Origin: Ancrocorticia sp052089425
GTDB taxonomy: Bacteria > Actinomycetota > Actinomycetes > Actinomycetales > Actinomycetaceae
Assembly (NCBI RefSeq): GCF_052089425.1
Contig: NZ_JBQCZW010000017.1
Coordinates: forward strand, 1-49,262
Length of the DNA stretch: 49,262 bases
Reading direction: 5' to 3'
The notes under the pieces are model-generated. The model saw nothing but the letters and a program-made list of their open reading frames with translations, had not been told where the DNA came from and searched no databases. This document shows positions 14,677 through 22,729 of this stretch, in pieces (position 1 is the first letter of the stretch; every line of letters starts with the position of its first letter). The position numbers were made by a program, and so were the translations under genes.

Positions 14677-16497
14677 CTACCAGTCCACGGGGCCCAAATC
14701 GGGGCCAGCAAGCGTTGCCCACGAGAGGCCTTCGGCCGGATCCGTTTCAAACACGAGCAGTTCATTCTCCCCCGCCCGCAGGTACGGCGCCGGCACATAC
14801 AACGTGCGCTGAGGCCCGCGCCGGCTGTAACGCCCGAGCAGATGCCCGTTGATCCACGCCAGCCCGTGGCCCCATCCCTGCGTATCCAGGAAAAGGTCCG
14901 TGGGCCCATCGATAGTGACGTGGGCGCGCAAGAACGTGGGAGCAGTTACGGTCACTTCGTTATTTTCGACGACGACGGCCTGCCGTAACGCCTCACCAAC
15001 AGGCATGAGATTCTCAATGTCCAATGGGGCAATCTCCCAATCGGGCACATCCGTTCCGTCTATGCTCACCGAGCCGACGATGCCCTTATGTTCGCCAATA
15101 CGAGGGCCATAGTTGACGCGGCCCATATCCTCCACCAAGATCTCGATCCGTGATGGGGACCCATCAAAGGTGAGGACCTGATCGTGATCCATGCGCTCGA
15201 GGACGCCGATGCGGCGCCCATCTACTTCCACAATGGCGCGGTCGCGGATCTCGCCGATACGCAGAATGTGAGGTCCGGCCGAAGGCCGGAATTCGTCGTC
15301 GTCGAAAATACGGCGATACCGGGCAAATCCCCTGTACTGGCCCACAGAATCCATCGTTAACGCTCCACCAGAGGGGCGGAACTCCCCCAGCTGGTCCGCG
15401 ATAGCGGACAGAGCGAGCGCCCCCGTGAAGGTCCCCGCGTGGACCGGAGCCACCGGGCGTTCGGAGGGAACCTCATCGGGCAGGTCCGTGAACCGGCTCA
15501 AGACCTCGCGGAACTCCCAGTACTTGGCGGTGGGGTGGCCCGTCTCATCCAGCGGCGCGTCATAATCGTAACTGGTGGTGATGGCGCGGTACTGGCCCTT
15601 GTCATTCGCCCCGTTCGTCAGCCCGAAGTTGGTGCCACCGTGGAACATGTAGAGGTTGACGGAAGCCCCGGCCTCAAGTAAATCCGCGAGCTCGCACGCC
15701 GAACTCAGGGTGGTGTGGTGGTATTGGCCCCAGCTGTCGAACCAGCCATCCCAGAACTCGGAACACATGAGGGGGCCAGTCCTCTGGACGTCGCGAAGCT
15801 TGGCAAGGCGTTCCTTGGCACGCGATCCGAAGGAGCCGGTGGCCAGAAGATCGGGCAGCGAACCATCTTCCAGCATGGTGCCGGCGGGCTGATCCACGGT
15901 GGTGAGAGGAACGTCAATCCCGCACTGGCGGGTGAGGTCAGTGAGAGAACGAAGGTAGGCGTGATCGTTGCCGTAGGCCCCGTATTCGTTTTCGATCTGG
16001 ACCAGAATCACGGGGCCCCCGCGCGAAATCTGGAACGGGGCCACGATGTCATACACACGCCGAAGGTAGTTGCTTGCCGGCACCATGAACTCGGGGGCGA
16101 GCGTGCGAACGGGGGTGTGTCCGGCTGCCACTCGGTTGTCCTCGTGCGCCACAGGCGGGGAGTCCTTGAAGAGCCATCCGGGAAGGCCGCCACCATCCAG
16201 TTCGGCGCAAATATAGGGGCCGGGGCGGACGATCGCGTGCATCCCCTCGTCCGCAATCGCCTGAAGGAAGGCCGCAAGGTCAAGACGCCCGGTGGCCTCC
16301 CACGCGCCAGGGTCAGGTTCGTGGAGGTTCCACGGCACATAGGTTTCGATTGTGTTCAGGCCCATGAGCCGGGCCTTATGAATGCGGTCCACCCAGTATT
16401 CGCGGGGAACACGGAAGTAGTGAATCGTCCCGGACAGGACGCGGAAAGGCTGGCCGTCAAGGGCGAACGTATCCCCCGTGATCTCGAATGACGCCAC
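14677..16497 (-). CDS. GH35 beta-galactosidase
   Basis: A 606-residue protein with the GH35 barrel: GTIHYFRVPREYW, ETYVPWNLHEP, GPYICAELDGGGLPGW, acid/base Glu171 in VQIENEYGAYG and nucleophile Glu247 in MCSEFWDGWFDSWG. The C-terminal jelly-roll region ends with WINGHLLGRYSRRGPQ, typical of the family. No signal peptide, so it acts on imported oligosaccharides. It starts with GTG, GAGGAG standing 8 nt upstream. The upstream stem-loop and the downstream GH51 gene show operon membership. Two copies (5 and 6) of the dispersed motif lie in the 3' half in opposite orientation; copy 6 encodes the acidic IFDDDEF. Confidence 0.93.
   Translation of the reverse strand: MASFEITGDTFALDGQPFRVLSGTIHYFRVPREYWVDRIHKARLMGLNTIETYVPWNLHEPDPGAWEATGRLDLAAFLQAIADEGMHAIVRPGPYICAELDGGGLPGWLFKDSPPVAHEDNRVAAGHTPVRTLAPEFMVPASNYLRRVYDIVAPFQISRGGPVILVQIENEYGAYGNDHAYLRSLTDLTRQCGIDVPLTTVDQPAGTMLEDGSLPDLLATGSFGSRAKERLAKLRDVQRTGPLMCSEFWDGWFDSWGQYHHTTLSSACELADLLEAGASVNLYMFHGGTNFGLTNGANDKGQYRAITTSYDYDAPLDETGHPTAKYWEFREVLSRFTDLPDEVPSERPVAPVHAGTFTGALALSAIADQLGEFRPSGGALTMDSVGQYRGFARYRRIFDDDEFRPSAGPHILRIGEIRDRAIVEVDGRRIGVLERMDHDQVLTFDGSPSRIEILVEDMGRVNYGPRIGEHKGIVGSVSIDGTDVPDWEIAPLDIENLMPVGEALRQAVVVENNEVTVTAPTFLRAHVTIDGPTDLFLDTQGWGHGLAWINGHLLGRYSRRGPQRTLYVPAPYLRAGENELLVFETDPAEGLSWATLAGPDLGPVDW
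14961..14984 (+). repeat. GAC3 dispersed motif, copy 5
   Basis: TATTTTCGACGACGACGGCC lies inside the GH35 gene, 304 nt from copy 6 in the opposite orientation. Confidence 0.75.
15289..15310 (-). repeat. GAC3 dispersed motif, copy 6
   Basis: On the minus strand TATTTTCGACGACGACGAAT, inside the GH35 gene. With copy 5 it has T-tracts pointing outward. Confidence 0.75.
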
Positions 16498-16543
16498 GTT
16501 CGGTGCTCCTCGGTTGTTGATCGTGTGCTGCTGTCAAGCCGGA

Positions 16544-16574
16544 GGGCGGCGCTGCATCGTCTACAGCACCGCCC
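16544..16574 (-). terminator. Intra-operon stem-loop between binding protein and GH35 genes
   Basis: GGGCGG-c-GCTG pairs with CAGC-a-CCGCCC around a 9-nt loop (10 base pairs, one mismatch). It lies between the substrate-binding protein stop and the GH35 start. It could protect the upstream mRNA or partly terminate, giving more binding protein than enzyme. No U-tract. Confidence 0.5.
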
Positions 16575-16603
16575 CCGCGGTTGTGATGTACCGGGTGCCT
16601 CAG

Positions 16604-17962
16604 CTACTCGTTAACTGTGAATCCCTGACCGTTGCCGTACTCAACAAGGGAGTCCTGCCACGCGGCAAGTCCATCGTCAAGAGTGGTATCGCCGGTGTAG
16701 GCCTTACCCACTGTGTCGCCGAAGATCGAGTTGGCGTAGACCTGATAGGGCAGGTACTCCCAATCGGGCAGCACATCGGAGGCTCCCTGAGCGAGGACCT
16801 CGTTGATGTTCTGGCCGCCGAAGTACTCGGGGGCATCAGCAAGGAACGCTTCATCTTCAAGGTCAGCAACCGTTGAGGGGAAGCCGCCGGACTCCATGAA
16901 AATATCAATGGATTCTTCGGAGTTGTTGAGCCACTGCAAGAAGGCCGCCGCGAGCTCGGGGTTATCCGTCTGCTTAATGACTGCCTGCGCCGATCCGCCG
17001 TTCTCCGCGTTTGCCGGGTTACCGTCATAGCTGGGGATCGGGGCTACGCGCCAATCACCAGCGGTATCCTCTACACCGGAGATCAGGTTGCCGGGCATCC
17101 ATGCGCCCGTGACCAGTGAGGCGATCTTGCCTTGGTTCAGGGCCTGATACCACTCGTTGGACCAGCTGGAGATCGGGGACACGAGATCGTCGTGGACGAG
17201 TTCATCCCAGACGGCCGTCCACTTCTGGACACCCTCATCGGAGAAATCGATCGTGACGTTCGTGCCATCAGTAGTGCTGAACGGATGCCCGCCAGCCTGC
17301 CAGATCATCGAGGTGGTAAAGCCGGAATCGCCCGCATCATTGGTGATGTACACGGAATCGTCCCAGGCCTGAATGGTCTTGGCATCCTCAACGAACTGGT
17401 CCCACGTTGTGGGAGGCTCGTCAATGCCCGCTGCCTTGTACACTTCCTCGTTGTAGAACAGGGCCATCGGGCCCGAATCCTGAGGGAGGCCGTACACGGC
17501 GTCACCATCTGTGACCGCACTCCACGGCCCCGGGGTGTACTGATCCTCAAGCTCACCGAAGCCATACTGGGAAAGATCCAGCAGAGAATCGGTCAGGGAG
17601 AACTGCGGGATCGCGTAGTACTCAATCTGGGCAACATCGGGGGCGCCGGAGCCAGCCGTAATCGAATTCTGCAGCTTGGTGTACTGCTCCTCGTTAGTGC
17701 CAGCGTTCACAACGTTCACCGTGACGTTCGGGTAGGCCTCCGTGAACGCCTCAGCCTGAGCTTCGCCAGAAGGCGTCCACGTCCAGTAGGTCAGCTCTCC
17801 GCCTTCTTCCAGAGCGGCTTCGAGGGCATCCGCATCCACTGCGGTGGGCTGATCGCCGCTGCTCGTATCATCGCTATCTCCGCCGCAGGCTGCCAGCCCG
17901 AGCGTTGCAAGAGCAAATGCCGCCGTAACGGCCCCCGCCTTGCGTCCCATTCTATTTTTCAT
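16604..17962 (-). CDS. Carbohydrate ABC transporter substrate-binding lipoprotein
   Basis: A 452-residue family 1 extracellular solute-binding protein. It has a lipoprotein signal peptide with lipobox LGLAACGG (Cys about residue 26) followed by an acidic Ser/Asp linker. Family features are TYWTWTPSGEAQAEAFTEAY, NVVNAGTNEEQYTKLQNSI, and VYGLPQDSGPMALFYNEEVY. It would capture an oligosaccharide outside the membrane for the two permeases encoded upstream. The ATG has GGAG 5 nt before it. The substrate is probably a galacto- or arabinogalacto-oligosaccharide, inferred from GH35 and GH51. No ATP-binding subunit is in the operon, so a shared MsmK-like ATPase is expected. Confidence 0.92.
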   Translation of the reverse strand: MKNRMGRKAGAVTAAFALATLGLAACGGDSDDTSSGDQPTAVDADALEAALEEGGELTYWTWTPSGEAQAEAFTEAYPNVTVNVVNAGTNEEQYTKLQNSITAGSGAPDVAQIEYYAIPQFSLTDSLLDLSQYGFGELEDQYTPGPWSAVTDGDAVYGLPQDSGPMALFYNEEVYKAAGIDEPPTTWDQFVEDAKTIQAWDDSVYITNDAGDSGFTTSMIWQAGGHPFSTTDGTNVTIDFSDEGVQKWTAVWDELVHDDLVSPISSWSNEWYQALNQGKIASLVTGAWMPGNLISGVEDTAGDWRVAPIPSYDGNPANAENGGSAQAVIKQTDNPELAAAFLQWLNNSEESIDIFMESGGFPSTVADLEDEAFLADAPEYFGGQNINEVLAQGASDVLPDWEYLPYQVYANSIFGDTVGKAYTGDTTLDDGLAAWQDSLVEYGNGQGFTVNE

Positions 17963-18026
17963 GATTTCTCCGCTTCGTTGTGTGAATCGATAGTGGTTGT
18001 CTTGAGGTTTGGTGGTGGTGTGCTAG

Positions 18027-18980
18027 TTACTGTTTCACGCCTCCTGCGCTCAGCCCGGATTCCCAGTAACGCTGGAGCATCAGGAAGATGACGATGATCG
18101 GTATCACGGTCACGAGCGATCCCGTGACAACGAGGTTAAAGATGGGCTCCGGAGATGATCCGGTGGCCTGTGCGTTCCATTGGGCCAGCCCAACCGTGAG
18201 CGGATACCACTCGGGATCGCTCAGCATGATCAGCGGCAGGAAGTAGTTGTTCCATGTGGCCACGATTGCGAATAACAGCACCGTCACGATGCCTGGGGCG
18301 AGGAGCCGAGAGACGATCTGGAAGAAGATCCTGAACTCCCCGGCGCCGTCCATACGCGCAGCCTCGATGATCTCCATCGGCACCGCGTTCACGGCGTAGC
18401 TCCATATCAGGTAGAGGCCGAACGGGCTGACCAGTGATGGGAGGATCACCGCCCAGGGAGTGTTCGTCAGCCCCAGCTGGGCGAACAACAAGAAGGTGGG
18501 AACCGCCAACGCCGTGCCTGGAACCGCGATGGCCCCGATCACGGTTGCGAAGATTCCGCGCCGGCCCGGGAAATTGAACTTGGCGAGGCCGTATCCGGCC
18601 AGTGTTGCCAGAAGGGTTGCTCCGCCCGCACCCACCACCACATACAGCAATGTGTTGGCGAACCAGCGCAGGTAAACGCCACCTCGGTAGGTGAAGAGTT
18701 CGCCGAGGTTCTCAAACAAGTTGAAGCCATTGCCGAACCACAGACCGAAGGTGGAAAGCAGATCCCCCTGCGATTTCGTGGCGTTCACTATCAGCCAGAG
18801 CAGCGGCGTCAACGTGTAGATCGCAAGGATCAGCATGAGGATGAACATCGGGGAGGACTTCTTGACCGTGCGATCCGAATCCCCGGACTTGAGCTTCCGG
18901 CGCTTCTTTTCTGCGGTGGCTGCCTTCTTGGCGCTGCGGCGCTCGTCTTTCGTGAGCTCGCCGTTAGTTTCCACTGACAT
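18027..18980 (-). CDS. Sugar ABC transporter permease (MalG-like)
   Basis: A 317-residue membrane protein with a charged N-terminal tail and six hydrophobic segments. The cytoplasmic EAA loop is seen as MEIIEAARMDGAGEFRIFFQ, and it ends with the family-typical QRYWESGLSAGGVKQ. It forms a heterodimer with the MalF-like permease. Its ATG overlaps the stop of that gene (TGATG). It belongs to the CUT1 group with the adjacent binding protein. Confidence 0.93.
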   Translation of the reverse strand: MSVETNGELTKDERRSAKKAATAEKKRRKLKSGDSDRTVKKSSPMFILMLILAIYTLTPLLWLIVNATKSQGDLLSTFGLWFGNGFNLFENLGELFTYRGGVYLRWFANTLLYVVVGAGGATLLATLAGYGLAKFNFPGRRGIFATVIGAIAVPGTALAVPTFLLFAQLGLTNTPWAVILPSLVSPFGLYLIWSYAVNAVPMEIIEAARMDGAGEFRIFFQIVSRLLAPGIVTVLLFAIVATWNNYFLPLIMLSDPEWYPLTVGLAQWNAQATGSSPEPIFNLVVTGSLVTVIPIIVIFLMLQRYWESGLSAGGVKQ

Positions 18981-19990
18981 CAGTTGCCCTCCTGCTTCTG
19001 GGAACGTGCCTGAGTGGTATAGGCGATAATCGCCGTAATCACGCCCATCACGATGGCCACGGTTGCCGAGTAGTTGTACTGGTTGCCGTTCATCGAAAGG
19101 TTGTAGGCATACAGGTTTGGAGTGTAGAAGCTTGTAATGACGTTGGAGGCCAGCGGCTTCAACAGGTTTGGTTCGTTGAACAGCTGGAACGTTCCAATGA
19201 TCGAGAACATGAACGATATGAGGATCTGTCCCTTAATTGCCGGGATCTTGATGTGCCACGCCTCTTGGAGGCGGCTGGCGCCATCAATCTCCGCTGCCTC
19301 ATACAGCTCAGTAGGGATCGTTTTCAGCCCGGAGTACATGATGAGCATGTTGTAGCCCATGAAGGACCACGTGAGGATGTTGCCGATGGACCACGTCATC
19401 CACGAGTTGGAGAGGGGTGCCAACAGGTGCGAACCTACCAAATCGTTGAAGCTTGCGGTGAGTCCGAACTGGTCACCGTAAATGAAGCCCCAGATCAGTA
19501 CGGCAACAACGCCGGGAACTGCGTAGGGCAAGAACAGCATGATTCTGAAGGAAGAGCGTCCGCGCAACCTGTTCGAATCGATCAGAAGGGCGGCCACCAA
19601 GGCTAACCCCAGCATGATCGGGACCTGAATGATGAAGATCCGCACCACACGCCAGAAGCCATCCCAGAACTGGGCATCGTTGAACAGGCTGATGTAGTTT
19701 TCAAAGCCGACGAACTGGTTTCCGCCGATCATCTGTTCCTTGAACAGGCTCAGGTAGATCGCGTAGATCACCGGCGCACCGATCATCGCAACGAAAACCA
19801 CCATAAACGGCCCAACAAACATCCAGCCTGTCCAGCTGCGCTTGGCCTTGTTGACCTTGCCGTTGCCTGCGCCGATCCGTGGAGTCTTTCCCGAGCCGTT
19901 GCCCGATCCCGCGGCAGGGTCAAGTCCCTGCCCGGAGCCCTTCTCGGACGTGATACCCGCATTCGCAGGCGTGATAGCGGCGGCTGCCAT
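18980..19990 (-). CDS. Sugar ABC transporter permease (MalF-like)
   Basis: A 336-residue membrane protein with a Gly/Ala/Lys-rich N-terminal tail, a first membrane segment (WTGWMFVGPFMVVFVAMIG) and the EAA loop ELYEAAEIDGASRLQEAWHI that contacts the ATPase. The ATG at 19990 is chosen with AAAAGGGTG upstream; an in-frame ATG at 20038 is possible. Upstream frame to 20221 is non-coding. It is the first gene of the GH35/GH51 operon, which is probably repressed by the divergent LacI-family regulator. Confidence 0.9.
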   Translation of the reverse strand: MAAAAITPANAGITSEKGSGQGLDPAAGSGNGSGKTPRIGAGNGKVNKAKRSWTGWMFVGPFMVVFVAMIGAPVIYAIYLSLFKEQMIGGNQFVGFENYISLFNDAQFWDGFWRVVRIFIIQVPIMLGLALVAALLIDSNRLRGRSSFRIMLFLPYAVPGVVAVLIWGFIYGDQFGLTASFNDLVGSHLLAPLSNSWMTWSIGNILTWSFMGYNMLIMYSGLKTIPTELYEAAEIDGASRLQEAWHIKIPAIKGQILISFMFSIIGTFQLFNEPNLLKPLASNVITSFYTPNLYAYNLSMNGNQYNYSATVAIVMGVITAIIAYTTQARSQKQEGN

Positions 19991-20072
19991 AGGCGCTTCA
20001 CCCTTTTCTGTCTCATTCACATCGCTGCGACTGAACATGATTACGCACTCAATGGCGGCTTTGCGGCGTTGG

Positions 20073-20125
20073 TTACGTAAACAACTTATGGTGTTTATAG
20101 TTTCACCTACAGCCCGCCACGTCAA
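20073..20125 (-). promoter_or_regulatory. Glycan operon promoter with LacI-type operator
   Basis: On the minus strand TTGACG (20125-20120) could be the -35 and TATAAA (20099-20094) a -10, with a wide 20-nt spacer. TTACGTAA (20073-20080), with the CG-centred symmetry typical of LacI operators, lies about 14 nt downstream of the -10, where a repressor would block elongation. Confidence 0.5.
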
Positions 20126-20348
20126 GCGCTCACGCCGAAGTGATCTAACACACGTCGCCCATGCCGCGGTGCGCACCCCGCATGCGCCACCCACACGCCC
20201 CGCCAAAACCAACGCCCCCACGAATACCTAGCGTCGCATCTCGGCGCCCCAGCGCGCACCCCGCCGCACCACCCGCCACTTGATCCGCCACACGCCCCGA
20301 CCACCCATCATCCGCGATGAATCGCACACCGCCGCAGAGGGATGCCAT

Positions 20349-20366
20349 ACTTACCTATTAGTAAGT
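20349..20366. promoter_or_regulatory. Palindrome before the LacI-family gene
   Basis: ACTTAC-ctatta-GTAAGT lies 38 nt before the regulator start. Its TTAC/GTAA half-sites recur in contracted form in the glycan operon promoter, suggesting autoregulation. Confidence 0.45.
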
Positions 20367-20403
20367 CGGTGATCCACTTTGACGCGGCAGAGGAGTAACG
20401 AAG

Positions 20404-21432
20404 ATGGGCCAGAAGGCCGGAACTAGGAAGCGCCCATCGATGGGTGATGTTGCCCGGCTGGCAGGAGTTTCTTCGCAAACAGTTTCGCGCGTTTCCAATG
20501 GCGAACCGAACGTCACTGAGGAGAAGCGCGAACGCGTGCGGGCTGCTATGGGGGAACTTGGGTACCGCCCCAACTCTGCCGCCAGAGCCATGAAACGCGG
20601 AGTGTTTAACACAATCGGCGTGATCTACCATAGCCTCCACCCAGTGGGTAACCACCGCACTCTCGAAGCGATTTCCGAGGCGGCCGCAGCCAAGGGCTAC
20701 GCCACAACGCTTCTGCCCCTTGACGCCTCCAGCCAGACGGCGGCCAACGGCGCCTTCACGCGCTTGAGCGAGATGGCCGTGGACGCCGCGATCGTCATTC
20801 TCCCCTCGCACTTCATCGAAGATACGGGGCGTGCCGAGTTGCCGATCGGCGTCCCGATCGTTGTGCTGGGACCGCCGCTGATCGACGGCGCCATCTCCCT
20901 TGACTTCGACAATGCCGTGGGCGGGCGCGCCGGAATGGAGCATTTGCTCGAACTTGGCCACGAAACGGTCCACCATATCTCAGGCCCTCCGGATTCCTTC
21001 TCCGCGAATGCCCGTGAAGAGGTGTGGCGTTCGGTGCTCGAGGAGAATGGGCGCCGGGTCCCCGAGGCTGCGCACGGAGATTGGACGCCGAATTCCGGCT
21101 ACCTCGCGACTCGGGAGTTGCTCCGGCGCGAAACACCCACCGCCATGTTTGTCGCCAATGATCAGATGGCTCTGGGCGCCCAACGCGCGCTGATCGAAGC
21201 CGGGCTCACGATTCCGGGCGACGTTTCGATGATCGGCTTCGACAACATCGACGAAACCGCGGCTTTCCCCACCCCGCTCACCACCGTGGCTCAGGATTGG
21301 GACGTGCTTGGGCGCGAAGCATTCAACGCCGCCCTTGAGGAGCTCTCTGGCGGAAACCCCGCCTCCATCACGATTCCCACACGGTTGGTGACGCGCGATT
21401 CGACCGGGCCGGCCCCCCGTCGCGTGGACTAG
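20404..21432 (+). CDS. LacI family transcriptional regulator
   Basis: The 342-residue protein has the LacI DNA-binding domain (SMGDVARLAGVSSQTVSRV, hinge region GYRPNSAARAMKRG) and a periplasmic-binding-protein-like sensor domain with FVANDQMALGAQRALIEAG and ISMIGFDN-like DVSMIGFDNIDETA. It is divergent from the ABC transporter/GH35/GH51 operon and most likely represses it, with a galactoside or arabinoside as inducer. The ATG is preceded by GAGGAG. Copy 7 of the dispersed motif follows its stop codon by 34 nt. Confidence 0.92.
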   Translation: MGQKAGTRKRPSMGDVARLAGVSSQTVSRVSNGEPNVTEEKRERVRAAMGELGYRPNSAARAMKRGVFNTIGVIYHSLHPVGNHRTLEAISEAAAAKGYATTLLPLDASSQTAANGAFTRLSEMAVDAAIVILPSHFIEDTGRAELPIGVPIVVLGPPLIDGAISLDFDNAVGGRAGMEHLLELGHETVHHISGPPDSFSANAREEVWRSVLEENGRRVPEAAHGDWTPNSGYLATRELLRRETPTAMFVANDQMALGAQRALIEAGLTIPGDVSMIGFDNIDETAAFPTPLTTVAQDWDVLGREAFNAALEELSGGNPASITIPTRLVTRDSTGPAPRRVD

Positions 21433-21466
21433 TTCGCGGGAATCAACACGTTCGTGGGTGGGCTGT

Positions 21467-21495
21467 GTTTTTTGACGACGACGGCGCCCTCCGCC
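21467..21495 (+). repeat. GAC3 dispersed motif, copy 7
   Basis: TTTTTTGACGACGACGGCGC, followed by CCTCCGCC, lies between the LacI-family gene and the lower-GC cluster. Confidence 0.78.
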
Positions 21496-21704
21496 ACATT
21501 CCATCCGCCCGCACCTACTGAATCCCGCTCTGCGGAATCCTCATGCACATGGGATGCCTCAGACCACATATTTTCCTCCACGTGGGAACTGCGGGAAGTT
21601 TTGTAACCGTCGGCTCCGCGTCACCTTATTGTGAAGAAGCCGCCTCAACGGGCGGAAATCAGTGGGCACAACATCAACGATGTGCCCCGATTAAGGAGGA
21701 GATT

Positions 21705-22631
21705 ATGGTCGAGATTCATCCAGTTACAGACCGCGCGCGGAAGGTCGTTCAAGGCGGATACGATTGCCACGTTCACACAGCTCCCGACGTCATTAAGCGG
21801 CGTATTGATGACATTTCGCTTGCACGCAGGTTCGCGGAGCTCGGGATGGGCGGGTTCATCATCAAGTCGCACTTCACACCCACAGCAGAACGCGCCGCTC
21901 TTGCGCGCCAAGCGGTTCCGGAGACAAACGTTCGAGGCGCTATCACGCTCAACGGTGCAGTAGGCGGGCTCAACGCTGTGGCTGTTGAGATCCTCGCTCG
22001 TGATGGCGGCCAGTACGTCTGGTTCCCTACTGTCGATAGCCGCAACGAACGCCAATCAGTTGCCACTGCACCGTCTGGGGCAAAGCCAGCATGGTGGAAT
22101 ATTCAGCAAGAACTGCGCGATTCCGGCATCGCGAGTCCAGAAGTTGAGCTCTACAACGAAGCAGGCCAGCCACTCAAACAACTCCTAGATGTTCTTGACG
22201 TGATAGCAAAGTACGATCTGACGCTCGCAACAGGGCACATCTCTGGCGAAGAGTCTGCCAAATTGATCCCAATCGCCAAAGAGCGCGGCGTGAAACGGAT
22301 CGTGCTCACCCACCCTGAATTCACATCTCAACGAATCCCTGTAGATGTTCAGAAGTCGCTGGCGGCTGAGGGTGTCTTGTTGGAGCGATGCGTAACAACA
22401 GCCCTCACCGGCAAGGTGAGTTGGGAGACATGGTTGGGCAACATGCGTGAATGTGGCGTGGAGAATTCCATCGGCTCGTCCGATATGGGACAGCCATCCA
22501 ACCCTCCGGTTGAAGATGGATTGGGCATCATCGCAGACGTCATGCTCGATAATGGCTTCACAGAAGAGGAAGCTCACCACGTCACGGTCACCAACACACG
22601 CATCGCCGCAGGAATCGACCCTCTTCCCTGA
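21705..22631 (+). CDS. DUF6282-like metal-dependent hydrolase
   Basis: A 308-residue protein that looks like an amidohydrolase-type TIM barrel. The N-terminus has a metal-site HxH motif in DCHVHTAPDVIKRR. Further candidate ligands are a Lys in GFIIKSHFTP, His in ATGHISGEE and VLTHPEFTS, and Asp in IGSSDMGQPS. It resembles DUF6282 proteins, which have no established reaction. AAGGAGGAG precedes the ATG, so the longer frame from 21543 is rejected. It is the first gene of a cluster with an SLC13 transporter, GalB-like hydratase and GalC-like aldolase. By analogy with LigI, the amidohydrolase that opens 2-pyrone-4,6-dicarboxylate, a lactone hydrolase role is possible but unproven. Confidence 0.8.
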   Translation: MVEIHPVTDRARKVVQGGYDCHVHTAPDVIKRRIDDISLARRFAELGMGGFIIKSHFTPTAERAALARQAVPETNVRGAITLNGAVGGLNAVAVEILARDGGQYVWFPTVDSRNERQSVATAPSGAKPAWWNIQQELRDSGIASPEVELYNEAGQPLKQLLDVLDVIAKYDLTLATGHISGEESAKLIPIAKERGVKRIVLTHPEFTSQRIPVDVQKSLAAEGVLLERCVTTALTGKVSWETWLGNMRECGVENSIGSSDMGQPSNPPVEDGLGIIADVMLDNGFTEEEAHHVTVTNTRIAAGIDPLP

Positions 22632-22649
22632 CAACTAGTCACGTCAGGG
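22626..22649 (+). terminator. Stem-loop over the DUF6282 gene stop codon
   Basis: CCCTGAC and GTCAGGG pair perfectly (7 bp) around a 10-nt loop; the left arm contains the TGA stop. No U-tract, so partial termination or mRNA protection is more likely than full stop. Confidence 0.4.
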
Positions 22650-22693
22650 ACCGATCTTATCCAATCAATCAATCAATAACACTATTCGGAACC

Positions 22694-22710
22694 GTGGGTA
22701 TCACACCCAC
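22694..22710 (+). other. Stem-loop before the second SLC13 gene
   Basis: GTGGGT-atcac-ACCCAC is a perfect 6-bp hairpin 19 nt before the ATG. Preceded by three AATC units around 22671-22685. It could affect translation of the transporter. Confidence 0.35.
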
Positions 22711-22729
22711 CACGTCAATGGAGACACTC

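Larger units (their letters stand above)
19991..20403. other. 413-bp divergent regulatory region
   Basis: This gap between the glycan operon and its lacI-type regulator holds the operon promoter (20073-20125), a very C-rich block (20160-20300) with recurring CACCCCGC and CGCCAC words and no visible gene, and the palindrome before the regulator (20349-20366). Confidence 0.6.

Noticed and set aside
17132..18091. 319-codon frame antisense to the binding protein gene
   Set aside because: Shadow of a well supported lipoprotein gene.
22671..22685. AATC tetranucleotide repeat
   Set aside because: Only three units, intergenic, too short for a strong claim of phase variation.
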